A stretch of DNA of 64,000 nt from Actinomucor elegans (Eukaryota > Mucoromycota > Mucoromycetes > Mucorales > Mucoraceae): assembly GCA_026027325.1 (NCBI GenBank), contig JAMSLZ010000001.1, forward strand, positions 2,790,001-2,854,000, read 5' to 3'. This document shows, piece by piece, positions 12,912-24,709 of the stretch. Position numbers and translations under genes: made by a program. Under the pieces are notes generated by a model. That model did no database searches. It saw nothing but the letters and a program-made list of their open reading frames with translations, and was not told the origin of the DNA. How positions within the stretch are numbered: position 1 is the first letter of the stretch; the number at the start of each line of letters is the position of its first letter.

Positions 12912-14686
12912 TTCAATGTAAGATCTTCTAGAGAGGGGGAGAGAAGGGGAGTTGAAGAGCAATAAGAAAAATAAACAAAAAAGAAAAAAAGCTTGCCCTG
13001 TTCATAAAGACATTATGTGTCATTTGAAGTTCAGATTGAATTATTAGCAAGCAATGTAACATTGAATCAACCATCAACATTATTATCGCGTAAGAGCCCT
13101 ACCGCTATTTAATTGCACAGAAACTGACAGCAATGCATGTTTTTTAAAGAAGTGTTGGTTTCATTGGAGGAAGGCATTGGAATAAAAGAAAGTACTCGTA
13201 TAGATTGTGTGGTTTACTAGAATGCAACAGGTTATTTTGAACATGGCATATTTTCGTCGGATGCAATATTGGACCGAGTTCCGCTGCAAGATCTAGATAT
13301 ATGTACAACACGCCATGTCAATTTCAAAGCTGGGGTACTATTAATTGCCAATGCCGAACAATCAAAAATTGTAAATATCTGGACATGCAGGTCCGAAATA
13401 ACCCAACTTACTCTCTTGATTCTTTGATATGAATTGCAGAGAAACTCATTCTCTATGCAACTGTATATTTTGTCATATTTTATCTAATATTATAATCACT
13501 TTTTGACAGCTAACTCATAGTATGGTACATGTTATAAATCATATACCGCTTTAGCCTTAATACATGTCCAATGATTATCAATCTACATGGTAGTGTCATT
13601 ATTAATTCACCAACAGTATTATTTTGACATTAAAAGTTTCTATCATGACGCAAGAAACGCGCTCAACGATACGAAATAAAAGTACATATAATAAACCTCA
13701 ATATGGAACTGGTGATTATATATCTATTTCTCTATCATGAGGGCTCCTTCATCTTAATAAAAGGGCTTATCAGGTCCCACCATTTCTCACAGTCTTTTAT
13801 GAATTATCCATCTATCACACGGCTGTTCATCGTGGGAATTATGAAGGGGATGCTTATGATCTACATCCGCTGACTACTGGTCAGTTCGCCAGACTTATTG
13901 AATCCTGAAACATTTGAATAATTAACCTAGCGATCTAATTGATTTCCAAGTTAATTATTCGGACTCGCCAAAAAAAAAGAGGTTTAAAGGATAACAGAGA
14001 ATGGCCTCGAGAATCGATACACCAATAGTATCAGACGTTAATAGGACAGAGTATATTACAGATATTATGCAAAGAATAAGCAAGCACTGTTATAGAATAG
14101 CAACTATTATAAGACTCTTTCAATAGCTAATGAATCAACTCTACAGTAACGTGTCTATAGCATAAATGTATACGATAATAGTTAGAAATGGTTCATGTAT
14201 CAACTATAACTAACAGCTCGACAGCTTCAACTTTCTTGTTATAACTCAATGCACCATAGACTATAAAAGGCGTATAGTCAGATGCCTCTCTCTTTTTTTC
14301 TTGAACTAGTTCGATAGTTTCTTAAGAAATAACAACAACAATAATAATAATAATGTATGTAATGACAACCATGACCTGATGCGCAGAACTTATGGAATGA
14401 TTTAATAGAATTTCTTCTCTCCCGAAACAACCTTGGTCAGTTTCGATTCTATCCTATTCGTAGAAACTATTGGCGATTGACAATTGACTGTATACATTAT
14501 AAAATCCATCTATAAAATATAGTAATGTGTAGTATACATCTATTGATATAAGCTTTTTTAACGCTTGATCATGCGTTATTTCGCTCAAATGCTATATAAA
14601 AAAAAAAAGACCATATACGAAGAAAAATCAGAGCAAACCAAACGACTAAAAACGCCTCACGTAAATAAAATGAACGAAAAAAGTTA
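12912..14686. other. 1.8-kb intergenic region
   Basis: No supported gene on either strand between cytochrome b5 and tRNA-Lys. The right part holds a diverged dispersed repeat (about 14081-14340) with a relative near 31915-32215. The left end must contain the cytochrome b5 promoter. Confidence 0.55.
14081..14340 (+). repeat. Dispersed repeat, copy related to 31915-32215
   Basis: Blocks of sequence match the region 31915-32215 in the same order and orientation: CAATAGC, AATCAACTCTA, GTTAGAAATGG, ATCAACTAT, TTCAACTT and, at the end, CTTAAGAAATAA after a pyrimidine-rich run. By eye the match is about 65-75% with small indels, so the copies are old. No coding capacity or terminal repeats were seen, so its class is unknown. 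Confidence 0.5.
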
Positions 14687-14759
14687 AGCCCAACGGGGGG
14701 GTCGAACCCCCAACCTTGAGATTAAGAGTCTCACGCTCTACCGATTGAGCTAGCTAGGC
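14687..14759 (-). tRNA. tRNA-Lys (anticodon CTT)
   Basis: The minus strand folds as a complete 73-nt tRNA. The acceptor stem GCCTAGC pairs with GTTGGGC (seven pairs, two of them G-T). The D arm contains the A box region TAGCTCAATCGGTAGAGC. The anticodon stem TGAGA/TCTCA encloses the loop CTCTTAA with anticodon CTT. The T arm is GGGGG-TTCGACC-CCCCC with the B box GGTTCGACC. No intron is present. The discriminator is T. On the minus strand it is followed by a short AT-rich stretch without a long T run. Confidence 0.95.
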
Positions 14760-14949
14760 CTTTTTATTTGAAAACCGGTATTTATAAAAAGTCCCATAAA
14801 ATATAATATCTTTATCACGTGATTGTCCGGACTTTTTCCGGATTTCTGTACACTGTCCGGGAATGTTTAATCACAGCCGATGTCAGTGACAGTGGTTCTT
14901 GAATTGTTCCATTCGAGGAATCAGAATAAAAAGCCATTGTTAAAATGAC

Positions 14950-14980
<31 letters not shown>

Positions 14981-15272
14981 CGGGAAAGACAAAAAAAAAG
15001 ACACTTTATAGACTAAATGACGTACTTATATGCTATATTCTTAGGAAAATATTCTCTATAAATATATATATATATATATATATAGAATAGATACCTTCCT
15101 ATGCGCAGTGATATAGGAGCATCAGGTTGTATAGACTTTGAGTAGATACAGTAAGATGTACGTCCATCTGTTATAAAATCATATGCCGGTATACATAATA
15201 TGAGAAGGTGAGACATGCAACATGTTTTTTTTTTATTATTAAACTATAGAAGTAAATGATATATGTAGATTA
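14760..15272. repeat. TA-rich intergenic region with two (TA)n microsatellites
   Basis: Two (TA)n tracts lie at about 14955-14980 and 15062-15083. The rest is AT-rich spacer between tRNA-Lys and the 3' end of the lipid kinase gene. No gene is visible. Confidence 0.7.
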
Positions 15273-17232
15273 TTAGTTTCCTTTATCACTGATATAACTT
15301 GATTTTGGCTGTTCTTGAGAATTATCTTGCTTTGCGTCCAACTCATCTTTGACAAGTCTACCTTGGTTCTCTTTGTCATTTCTACCCAAAGTACAAATTT
15401 GAGCAAATCTGTTAAACTCGATAGACTTGGGGTCCTTGATTTCATAAAACTCGCCATCACACATGATGCACATCATGTTTTTCTTTTCATACTTGTTTCT
15501 TTTTCGATCCTTGATAAAAGCCTTTGTCTTTTCCCAAGCAGATGGATGTTCGCCCAATAGATCTACTTGTTTGACATGATGATCCGGTTCTCGAAAATTG
15601 ATTTCAAAAGGTGAATCAAACTGACCGATACGAGAAACGTGATCTCGCACATTAGCCAGCTTTTTCAAGTAACTTGTCATGTTTTCAATCGACATGACCT
15701 CTAGGCGGCCATCATTTGCGCGTTGCGGTTTCCAATTCTTGGGGTCAGAAGGACCGGCGCGATTAGAAACAGATTCAAGGCCTGACCGTGCTTCACCCCA
15801 GAGATCAACTTCTCTGCCCCTATTTAAATCGTTTAATATACTTTCAAGATCGTACTGTAGTATATACTTGCCAGATATGAGGTATATTTTGAATTACCAA
15901 ATCAATAGGGTCATTCATCAATTGTGGTATATCAGAAAGCCCTTTCTTTCTCTCTTCTGGTAGAGGACAGTCGATTACTTTGGTACCATTCTGTGAGAAA
16001 TCGTTAATAAACTGAGTCAAGTCAGGAAATCTTCTCCAAAACACCCATTTTGAACTTTCGTGAGCGTAAACAAACATGTTGGCCCATCTATTGCCTGCGC
16101 GATGCGCTTCAAACCCACTTCCCACAAAGCCTTGAACGCCAATGGACATATAATTGCTCATTTTACGAATCATGACTGCTTCATCATCACTACCAGGCTC
16201 TTTTACTTCTGCAACGTCATGACCATCTCTTCTCTCTTTGGGACCGGCTTCAGCTACATAGCCAGATGGATACGATGTCATTTTAACTTGCCAGATATCT
16301 AATCTAGCCGCCTCTGATTTCTCAAGTCGATCAGAGATGAGTTCTTCTAGATTCTGTAGCTTGGATCCAAGAATGTTCCTTTCAGGAATAGTACGGCCCC
16401 AGCCAAGCACTTGGCTGAAATCATTGCCTGTACCAAAGGGAATGCCTAAAGAACAAAGCTCATTTCAATCATGGTTTCAAGTATATAATTCCCACTACTT
16501 ACATGAAAAGAAAACAAGGTCTAGATCAATCTTGTGAGCCACCAACAGTTCAAACACACTCATGACAGTACCATCACCACCAGCGCTCCAGACATGGATG
16601 CGCCGCGTTTGAACAGCTTCAGACAGTACACCTTGCTCTTCTGCTGGTTCGGATGACGAAGAACTCTTATTATCTGGCGCTTCACCTGCCACAGCAGGCA
16701 CTATGGGAGGTAGCTGCCCCAGATTGACCTTGGATTCAATCAATTGAATGTTCCTGACGCCATTGGCTCGATCTTGGTCGTCCAGAATATTATGCACTTC
16801 CACTTGAACTTGAGGAAAACGACGGAGACGGAAATGCTGAATTGGCAAACTGACCAGGTCCTCACCTTTTCGATCGCCTGATACTGGATTAACAAAAATA
16901 AACAAGTAGACACTGGGTCGGCCTTCAGACGATGTATCATCCAGCTTGACTGAATTGCTGATTTTTGCTTCGGGAGCTACGAGAGCTGAGGGTCTTTTCA
17001 GATTTTCTTGGCTTTCTTGTTGATCTGACGATGTTTCAGACGATCCTTGTTCATGATTAGGATGGCTGTGTGCAAAGTCTTGCTCTATATACACATTATG
17101 TTGTCAACACGAGCTGAGCTAATAATGCGGCCATTGCTTACCTTTGACTGGATTTTGACTGGGTATACGCATAGTAGTTTGAGGTATACTATCTATTGCT
17201 GAAGGAGCAGGCTGTACTGGAGACTTGAGCAT
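15273..17232 (-). CDS. Diacylglycerol kinase-type lipid kinase
   Basis: Four minus-strand exons (17232-17142, 17084-16503, 16445-15898, 15854-15273) join in frame to 600 residues. The DAGK catalytic domain is clear: FVNPVSGDRKG (NPVSG at 96-100), WSAGGDGTV with GGDGT at 199-203, and IPFGTGNDFSQVLGWG with FGTGND at 228-233. The DAGK accessory domain follows, with IWQVKM, NYMSIGVQG, ANMFVYAHES, DPKNWKPQRANDGRLEV. Family reaction: ATP-dependent phosphorylation of diacylglycerol to phosphatidate. No C1 or EF-hand domains are present, and a Ser/Glu-rich insert (about 145-190) interrupts the catalytic domain. The last intron is only 43 nt. Ceramide or sphingosine kinase activity cannot be excluded, but the FGTGND and accessory-domain motifs favour DGK. 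Confidence 0.87.
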
Positions 17233-17415
17233 TATGAATAGATAAATAAATAAAAAAAAAAAGAAAGAAAGAAGGAAAGAATGAGGTTTTATAGCTTATT
17301 CCTAATTTGAGTCTTTATACTAAATACAGTGATTTCGTGATGTCATGGTGATTTTGATTTATATGCGCTTATCCAATGTAAATATTCAGCTTATCTTTAT
17401 TGATAAGTATAATAG

Positions 17416-18181
17416 TTATTTGGTATTGTCAATGGTAGAAGTAAGGGATGCAATGGATTTACGGCGTTCTTCTTTATGAGCACGCTCTTCAGGCTTTGTA
17501 ACAATGACAGTACAAGGGCAATTATGGACAACATAATCACTGACACTACCCAGAAGCGTCCTATTCAACACATGTGAGTGATGATATATTACGTGATTCA
17601 ATTTTTTCTTTCTGTTTTTACCTTTTGATGGTACCCATTTTTCTAGCGCCCATCAAGACTACGTCCGCCTTGATTTCTTTGGCCTTTCTTAATATCTCAG
17701 CCTTTGGATCTCCTACCATTGAAATAGCCTTACAAGCAATCTAAAATCCTGTTAGTCTTGCTGTGCAATCCAGTTTGCAAATACCAACCCTTCTCTTGTT
17801 GAGTTCTTCAGCAAAGACGCGCAACAAATGATGGCTTTCTTCGCGTCTTTCTTCGCTCACTTCATCTACATAACCCGTAGAGTTGATATAAGGTGCAACC
17901 GGTATATCTACTTGACGAACATGAACAAGAATAACCTATATTGAAAAAAGAAAATCAGTAGTTGCTTTCAACCCTTAAAAGCTCGATATTACCAAATCCT
18001 TGTGGGGTACGATAAAGTTATCTAAAGCCCATTGAAAGGTCGTATCGCCAGAGATAGGGTCTAAACATACAATAACTACACGAGTTAACTCAGTGCTTTC
18101 ATCTGATTTTCCTGAAAAATGCTTGACAAGCGTATCTGTTTTTTGAAGTGCGTTAGGGTCGTCTTTAATAGAACTAGACAT
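17416..18181 (-). CDS. Universal stress protein (UspA family)
   Basis: Four minus-strand exons (18181-17993, 17935-17789, 17740-17622, 17560-17416) join in frame to 199 residues: a ~35-residue extension, one USP domain and a charged tail. The domain starts with VVIVCLDPISGDTTFQWALDN, continues through VILVHVRQVDIPVAP and ADVVLMGARKMGTIKRTLLGS, and ends with VVHNCPCTVIVTKP. The nucleotide-binding loop normally reads G-2X-G-9X-G(S/T). Here the second glycine is a Lys (GARKMG), so ATP binding could be weakened. Such proteins respond to stress, but the specific role is unknown. It shares a 177-bp divergent promoter region with the SAP-like gene. Confidence 0.9.
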
Positions 18182-18358
18182 GGTGCTATGAGAAAAAGAA
18201 GAATAGAAAAAGTGGGTCGATTTTGCATAAATCCGATCTTAACTCGCCTCTTAAACCAATTCCGAACCCTGGTTGGACCGGTTTTCGAAACTAAGCCACT
18301 ATGAATCGAGTGAAATAACCTTTCAAACCCTGAACTGACTGTTCTTTTTCCTTCAACC
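18182..18358. promoter_or_regulatory. Short divergent promoter region (universal stress protein / SAP-like protein)
   Basis: Only 177 bp separate the two divergent ATGs, so the genes probably share a bidirectional promoter. It is relatively GC-rich around 18226-18280. I could not identify a TATA box or known factor sites. Confidence 0.5.
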
Positions 18359-19408
18359 ATGTCTTTATTATCAAAAACCAGTCGATTATTACCGAGAAAC
18401 GGCGCATTCTTCCATACTAGCTGTATTTCTCGGCAAGAATGGACCAAAGCCTCACTTCGACGTATGAAGAAGCCAGAACTCATACGTTTAGCAAAAGAAA
18501 ACAACCTAGACAATATATCCGGTACCAAGAACGATATCATTATTCAGTTATTGAGCCACCAAACCGCCAAAATTGTTGGTAGTCCTTCGTTTATTCGTCA
18601 AATAGTTGACAAGACAGATGAGTCTCCAATCGATGCTGTACTTGCTACAGAGCCGACTCAACGAGCTGCTATTGAAACCGCCGTTGAAGATGTGGATGTA
18701 GACTGGGTCAATGCTTTTGACATAAAGGTGGCTCAACGAGGCAGTAGAAAACCTCTCTCTAAACCTGCCTCAGCATCTTTGGCTAGTAAACCTCATCGGT
18801 TTAATGATATGATCAAGAAGACCACCGTTGTTAAACCTGTAGTTGAAGAGGATGCAACTCCCGCAGTTCAAGATCAAAAAGCGACACAAGCAGTAAATAC
18901 AACAGTGGAGGAAGTAGACGGTATGGACCCTCAGTGGGTAGAAGCTTTTAATTTAAAGGTGGGATCAAGAGGTGCTAGAAGTCATAGTAAATTTGCAGAT
19001 ACTTTAACACCATCGCCCAAACCGACTATTACATCTCAAATTGAGTTCATTGCGAATAGAGATCATCACAAAGAACCTGCAGTAGCAACACCAGTAGCCG
19101 AAGAAGCAACCAAAGAAGGCAGTAACTTAGCTAAGCAACCATCCGCTGTAGAAAGTGCTAAGCAATCTACTACTGAACAATCAAGCCAACCAAGTGCAGA
19201 AAGCATTAAACAATCTACCACTGAACAATCAAGTGCTGAAAGCACCAACCAATCAACCATTGATACTGCAACAAATGGTGATCATATCAGCAGTAGTAGA
19301 GACACATGGATTAATACTGCAGTGGGTTCATCCATGTTTTTCTGGTATTTTGGTGGTGAAGATGGTAGTTTAAGTAAAATCTGGCATTTCTTGAGCTCAT
19401 CATCATGA
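18359..19408 (+). CDS. SAP-like protein, probably mitochondrial, unknown function
   Basis: Single exon, 349 residues. The N-terminus (SRLLPRNGAFFHTSCISR) is basic, Ser-rich and free of acids, as in a mitochondrial presequence. Residues ~30-68 resemble a SAP/Rho-N-type helix-turn-helix (RRMKKPELIRLAKENNLDN...GTKNDIIIQLL). A motif is duplicated: DWVNAFDIKVAQRGSRK and QWVEAFNLKVGSRGARS about 75 residues apart. A Ser/Thr/Gln repeat region (KQSTTEQSS) follows. A C-terminal aromatic/hydrophobic stretch (AVGSSMFFWYFGG) could anchor it in a membrane. I recognise no characterised homologue. SAP domains often bind nucleic acid, so a mitochondrial DNA or RNA role is inference. Confidence 0.75.
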   Translation: MSLLSKTSRLLPRNGAFFHTSCISRQEWTKASLRRMKKPELIRLAKENNLDNISGTKNDIIIQLLSHQTAKIVGSPSFIRQIVDKTDESPIDAVLATEPTQRAAIETAVEDVDVDWVNAFDIKVAQRGSRKPLSKPASASLASKPHRFNDMIKKTTVVKPVVEEDATPAVQDQKATQAVNTTVEEVDGMDPQWVEAFNLKVGSRGARSHSKFADTLTPSPKPTITSQIEFIANRDHHKEPAVATPVAEEATKEGSNLAKQPSAVESAKQSTTEQSSQPSAESIKQSTTEQSSAESTNQSTIDTATNGDHISSSRDTWINTAVGSSMFFWYFGGEDGSLSKIWHFLSSSS

Positions 19409-19481
19409 TAGTCTTTATTAAATAAACATTGTATGATAATATAGTATAGATAGATAGATATATTTGTTTATAGAAGAGGGG

Positions 19482-21053
19482 TTAGGGCTCGTCCACGTAC
19501 AGCGGTACATCAATAAACTCTTGAATATCTCTTAATAGTAGATTTTGTTCACTTTTCTTTGAGAATATGTTTGACATGAGGGCTGTGAAATGTTAGTTAT
19601 ATAATATCCATTTTCCGGGTATTTACTTACAAATGACCGGTTCACCATGTCCCATACGTTTGTATAGTCGCATCCTGACATCTACTTCTTGTCTACGTTC
19701 AGCAGGAAAGAGCTTTCCGAGTGCATTAAACATATTGGCAGATTGATCCATGCCTACTGTAGTATCTTTTTGTCCATGTAACAGTAAGATACGAGGCCAT
19801 AAATCCAGCAAATCTTCAGAATCAGCAAACAGAGCCGAATTCTTTTCAATCAGATGAATAGGCGAGTTTTCAATATAGCCTTGTTCAGAAGCACCCATTA
19901 CTCTGGACATGACAGAGACTTTTTCTACGCCTCTTGATGTTTCATGTTGTAAATGGGATGCGATATCATAGACACCCGAGAATCTATTTCATGGTATGAG
20001 TGGATCATTTAATAACAGGCATGAAACTTACAAAAGTAAACCTTCTACAAGCGGCAAGAAGTCGTGAGGCTTATTATTATTGTATATCATATGATGCTCA
20101 TGGATGGCTCCAATCATGGCTGGGTCGTGCTTTTCACTCACATGAGGTGGGGTGGACTTCCAAGATTGAATACATTCATCGTACTTGGCCTGTTCAATGA
20201 TATCTGATAATACAACTTGCGCTGCTAGCTGTGCACCTGCACTATGGCCCTATTTAAAATAAAAAACAAAAAAATCAAAGGGTTGAATAGGCTTACAAGA
20301 GTAGTCTTACCATGACGAAGATCTGTTCAGGATCTCCATTGATTTCAAAAGCATGCTGATGTGTCCACTTAATAGCTTCGCGTATATCTTGATAGATACC
20401 ATCAATCTTTGATTCAGGGTATTTACGATAGTCAGGCACAACTACCACGTAACCCAACTCGCGCAAGGTATTCGCCAAAGTTGTGTAAAGTAACTTGGAA
20501 CCCGAGCCCCATCCACCACCATAGATAAAGACGACAATACGTGAGAGACCATCTGTCTTCTTTTTTGCTGGATGATATACATCCAATCTGCAGTTTCCAT
20601 GATACACGATATCAGCACTATCAAACTATTAATCAATGCCTAAACACTTATAAAACACGCACACACCTGACTATCTCTTTGAAACGTTCTGATCCAACTT
20701 GCCAATAGCGCCAATAAAGAAAAGAAATAATCATTGGTAGATAGCCGATCCAGCCTATTAATTGATCAAAGAGTATCATATTGATCTTGAGAACGCGACT
20801 GGGATTATAGGGTATACTAAATCCTGCTTCTGTTTCTGCATGAATATAATAAGTAGCCCATGCAATTAAATATAGGGTCACTAAAGGTAACGTTTAGATT
20901 ATCGAGTTTTTTTTTTTTTTTTTCCTGCAAATGTATACAATTACCAATGGCAAATATAAGGAATGGCAAACATAATATGGCACAGACTGCTAGCACAGGC
21001 AAAAAAAATAGCGATGCCGAAACATACAATGTATTTGAACGAAACCACGCCAT
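19482..21053 (-). CDS. Membrane alpha/beta hydrolase, isoprenylcysteine methylesterase-like
   Basis: Six minus-strand exons (21053-20945, 20880-20667, 20617-20311, 20249-20032, 19983-19631, 19582-19482) join in frame to 433 residues. The N-terminal ~100 residues are hydrophobic, with two or three membrane segments (LFFLPVLAVCAILCLPFLI; TLYLIAWATYYI; LIGWIGYLPMIISFLYW). The hydrolase domain follows with an oxyanion-hole loop FIYGGGWGSG, the nucleophile in GHSAGAQ (Ser213), Asp356 in HGQKD and His395 in MGHGE, a complete triad. The layout recalls plant isoprenylcysteine alpha-carbonyl methylesterases, which remove the methyl ester of prenylated proteins. An unrelated lipase/esterase role remains possible. 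The second intron uses donor AG|GTGTGT, chosen because it keeps the frame. Confidence 0.8.
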
Positions 21054-22633
21054 GTCTTAATACTTTGAGCTAAACTTTTCTCTTTTATTTACAATATTGG
21101 TATCTCTGGATAGAAAGACAGTATAGAAGACTGAGAAGAGGTATCGAGAAAGAAAGGAAAGAAGACTGAAAAAATTGTTTCGGTAACTATAGACAGGGAC
21201 AAAGGCGGACGTTTAAACCAAAGTTTCCCAGTGGAAACAAAAACACTGCATATTTACGCGCCAAAAAAATCTATAAACATTTGAGTATTTCGAATGAAGC
21301 GCGTTGGTTCCTTTTTAATAATAATGTGCATTACTTCAACTCTAGATATAGACAGACTGCTTGAGGCATGGATCCTACGCAGCAGAAACTGATGTTTGTA
21401 TTGTATTGAATGTTCATTTAGTGTGAATCTACTATTTCAACAATAACAAAGTTCGAAACACACTTGTGATCTTATTTACATGTAATGCTCACTAAGAAAT
21501 GTAGATAATCTAGCCCAATATAAGCATCTACTGCTTCTGCTTATGCCACGTCAACATCTTTGATGGTGATATTTCATTATAGAAAAAAAAAGTATATTAT
21601 AGCTTCAAAGAATTACAGGACTATCAGAAATGATCAGGCTGTTATGGTTCCACCATATACTTATTGTGTTATCAGATTTACAACCTAAACACTGCAGGAT
21701 AAGCAATTGTATCCTGTATCAGATCTCAAAAGGTGAGTACAAGCGGGAATTCAATCCATTTATAAAATGCATCATTTCAAGCCTTTGTCCATATCTTTTC
21801 GTTGATTCTAGAGGTATCGTTTAGCCTATAAACTCTTTTTTTAAAACTTACAAATAATTTTTTTTTCACATATGAAACATTCAAGTAGATAGTACAAAGC
21901 TGGAGAACTAAAAAGAATCATATATCAGTTGGATATATTTCTAAATTTTATATGAAACTACAGTATAATAAAAAAAAATTTGATGCTTAGTTGAATTATT
22001 CATAATCCTTCATCAGTTTGGTATCCATCATAGCCTTTTTATTGCGTCTAGTCGCATTAAATGTGATCAAGATGCTTCTGGAATCTCTTCCTCTCCTTCA
22101 ATGCTTTAATCTCAGTTACCCAATGAAGTTTTCCCAAATAATTCAAACGAATCTACATCATCCAATCAAATAATCTACGAAAAAGGGGGTTTTCTTTCTT
22201 TCGTGATGTTTAGCCCTTGAAAGCTCAACCTATTTATTTGTCTACTAAATTTGAATGTAATTGATAACGCCAAATCGTTTCCATATTCAGTGATATACTT
22301 GAGTTTTTGTTTATAGTTTTTTAACATAAAAAACACTCAAGCTATCGGTATCAAATCAAAAGCCTGAAAGCTACATATTGCTCCTTGTGTTTGCATGACC
22401 TGAAGCGCAATTTAATCCTGTAAAACCATTGTTATCATATTTTGCATCTATCTCAACACTTCTACTACACCAAAAACTGTATAAAGAAAACAAGACAGGT
22501 TCATCGGATTGGAATTTCTTCGCGTTCGATTCTCCGCCACCCAATCAAAAACTATAAAATAAAACAGCTCTTCCACGCGACAGTAAATGAAGTGATTCTA
22601 CCGTCTTTCTTGTCAGAAGCACTTGCTGCAGTC
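21054..22633. other. 1.6-kb intergenic region with two divergent promoters
   Basis: AT-rich spacer between the divergent hydrolase and eIF2D genes. Open frames of 60-70 codons are scattered and unconvincing. A frame open upstream of the eIF2D ATG (from ~22442) lacks a good start and homology, so I treat it as 5' UTR. Confidence 0.5.
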
Positions 22634-24686
22634 ATGTTTAAAAAGCCATTAGCCAACTTGAAATCATTTAGCCCTTTGAGATCGTCCGATCGTCGACGAT
22701 TTCAAAACGAAGCCTATGAAGCGTATCCCTCAGTCAAAGCAATTTGTTCCAACACCACAGAAGAAGGTGGCGCGTCAACTCATCTCATGCCAGACGATCT
22801 TCGATCTGCCAAATTCATTTCTCATACTGGCACCTCTGGCATTGTTTACATGTCCGAAAAGCAAACACTGTGGATTTCAGTCGAGAATTTGCCTCCCATT
22901 CCTACAGGCAAGCTATGTGTATAATATTCGGATATACTTGACTCACATATTGAATAGTCTATACAATGTGGCAGTATCCAAACATGTTACCAAAGCTTTA
23001 TACTTGGGGCCCTGTTGTTAAAAAGCTGATTGATGGAGCAGGTAAAAAAATAAAATGAAGCCAAAGTACATGAGCTACAAAGAAGTAATACTAACAGCAG
23101 TTTATCACAAGATCTAATGATACCTGGTCTCGTTTTGGGTTCTGAAGGCGCCTTGCCAAGCTTAAATGCAGGAGATTTGGTAGCTATTACTGTTAAAGGA
23201 TATTCGTAAAGTATTTGTCATCGAGGCACCCAAAAAAAAAGTATTTCATACTTACACAATCGACAGATTTCCTCTTGCTATTGGTACTATGGCAGTACCT
23301 ACATCAGATATTAAAGTACGCTCAGGTATGAAAGGAAAAGCAGTGCACATTATTCATGTTTATGAGGATTATCTATGGGCCATGGGTGACAAGTCTGGTC
23401 CACCTGATTTGCAAGATATTTCGGATGATGAGTATGAAGAAGAAGAGACTGAGGAAGTGACAACTGAGCAAGGTCAAGAAGCACCCATTGCTAAAACCAT
23501 CTCGAATGAACAAGAACCAAAGAAACAGTTAACTACAGCTGAAATAGATGAATGGCTCAAAAAGTCTTTATATCAATCTCTTGTATATAAAATCAAGGCT
23601 GAAAATGCGACAACGGTGTTACCCATTTCTGCATCCTCGTTATATTCTGCTTATATTATGCCCTGTAGACCAGTAGATGGGGGTGCAGAGATCGATATCA
23701 AAAAATCCAGCTGGAAAAAGCTGCAAAAGTTCTTGAAGGCGATGGAAAAAGCCGGCTTACTAAAGACCAAAGAACAACGAGGAGAAACCATGTTGGTATC
23801 CGTAAACTACTCCCATCCTAGCTTGCAGGATTTACACAAGTATAAAACAATGGAAGCCCAGGCTGCCAAGGAGGCAGCGCCTCAGCAAAAACAACCTCAA
23901 CAGCCTCAACCTCAACAGCAGCAAAAAGATTCAAATCAAGCTGAAATCCAAGAGATCTTTAAGCCGCTTGGGACACATATGGTCAAATTCTTTGAAGAAG
24001 CAAAACATGACAAAGATGGCATGTATACGATCCCAGAAGTTCGCACTGTCATTGCAGATTATATCAAGATACATCAATTGGTAGACCTTCAAAATCAAAA
24101 GTAATAAGGCTTGATTTGCTTATATTAGTTTATTAACGCATCAAACTATAGAATGATCAATATTGACCCTATTCTCTGTGATGTTATCTTGACTAAGCAA
24201 GAATATAACTCGATAAATAAGCTTACTCGCGATCAAATCTTACATAGATTATGTCAAAAGATGCAACCCTTCCATACAATCAAGCTTCCTGGAAAAGAAG
24301 CTGTACTTCGCAAAGGTCAACCAAAACCTGTTGAAATAACACAAGAAGTAAGACAAGGTAGAAAGACCATTACCAAAGTAACTGGCGTAGAAGGATTCGG
24401 ATTGGATGTAGATGAACTGTCAAAAGAATTGACGCGTCTCTGTGCAAGTAGTGCTACATGTAAGTTTATCATGTGTATGTCTTTCGCCTTCTTTTTTTTT
24501 TAACTCAATCTTCGATTAGATAATCCTATTCATGGCGTTAGTCCCAAAAATCCGTTGTATGAAATCATGGTCCAAGGCCCCCAAATTAAGAATATCACCG
24601 AACTGATGCTGTCTAAAGGCGTACCCAAGAGATTCATTGATACAATCGATAAAACTGCCAAGAAAGGCGGTAAAGGAAAGAAATAA
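22634..24686 (+). CDS. TMA64: eIF2D/TMA64 translation factor (ligatin)
   Basis: Six exons (22634-22907, 22958-23041, 23112-23205, 23267-24100, 24152-24459, 24520-24686) join in frame to 586 residues. Order of domains: N-terminal MFKKPLANLKSFSPLRSSDRR and DUF1947/PUA region (PTVYTMWQYP, GADLMIPGL, GDLVAITVKGYSFPLAIG), acidic linker, winged-helix (EIDEWLKKSLYQSL), a Gln/Pro-rich linker, SWIB/MDM2-like segment (IFKPLGTHMVKFFEE) and C-terminal SUI1 domain (KITKVTGVEGFGLD-like region, VQGPQIKNITELML). The protein acts on ribosomes in 40S recycling and non-canonical initiation or reinitiation. Intron 1 starts with GC (ACAG|GCAAGC). Use of that GC-AG junction restores PTVYTMW, which is conserved in the family, whereas nearby GT donors do not. 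Confidence 0.94.
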
Positions 24687-24709
24687 AAATAGTAATATGG
24701 TATATACAT

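Noticed and set aside
22442..22633. N-terminal extension of eIF2D from an upstream in-frame start
   Set aside because: No good ATG. The family's N-terminus begins with the MFKKP-type sequence found at 22634.
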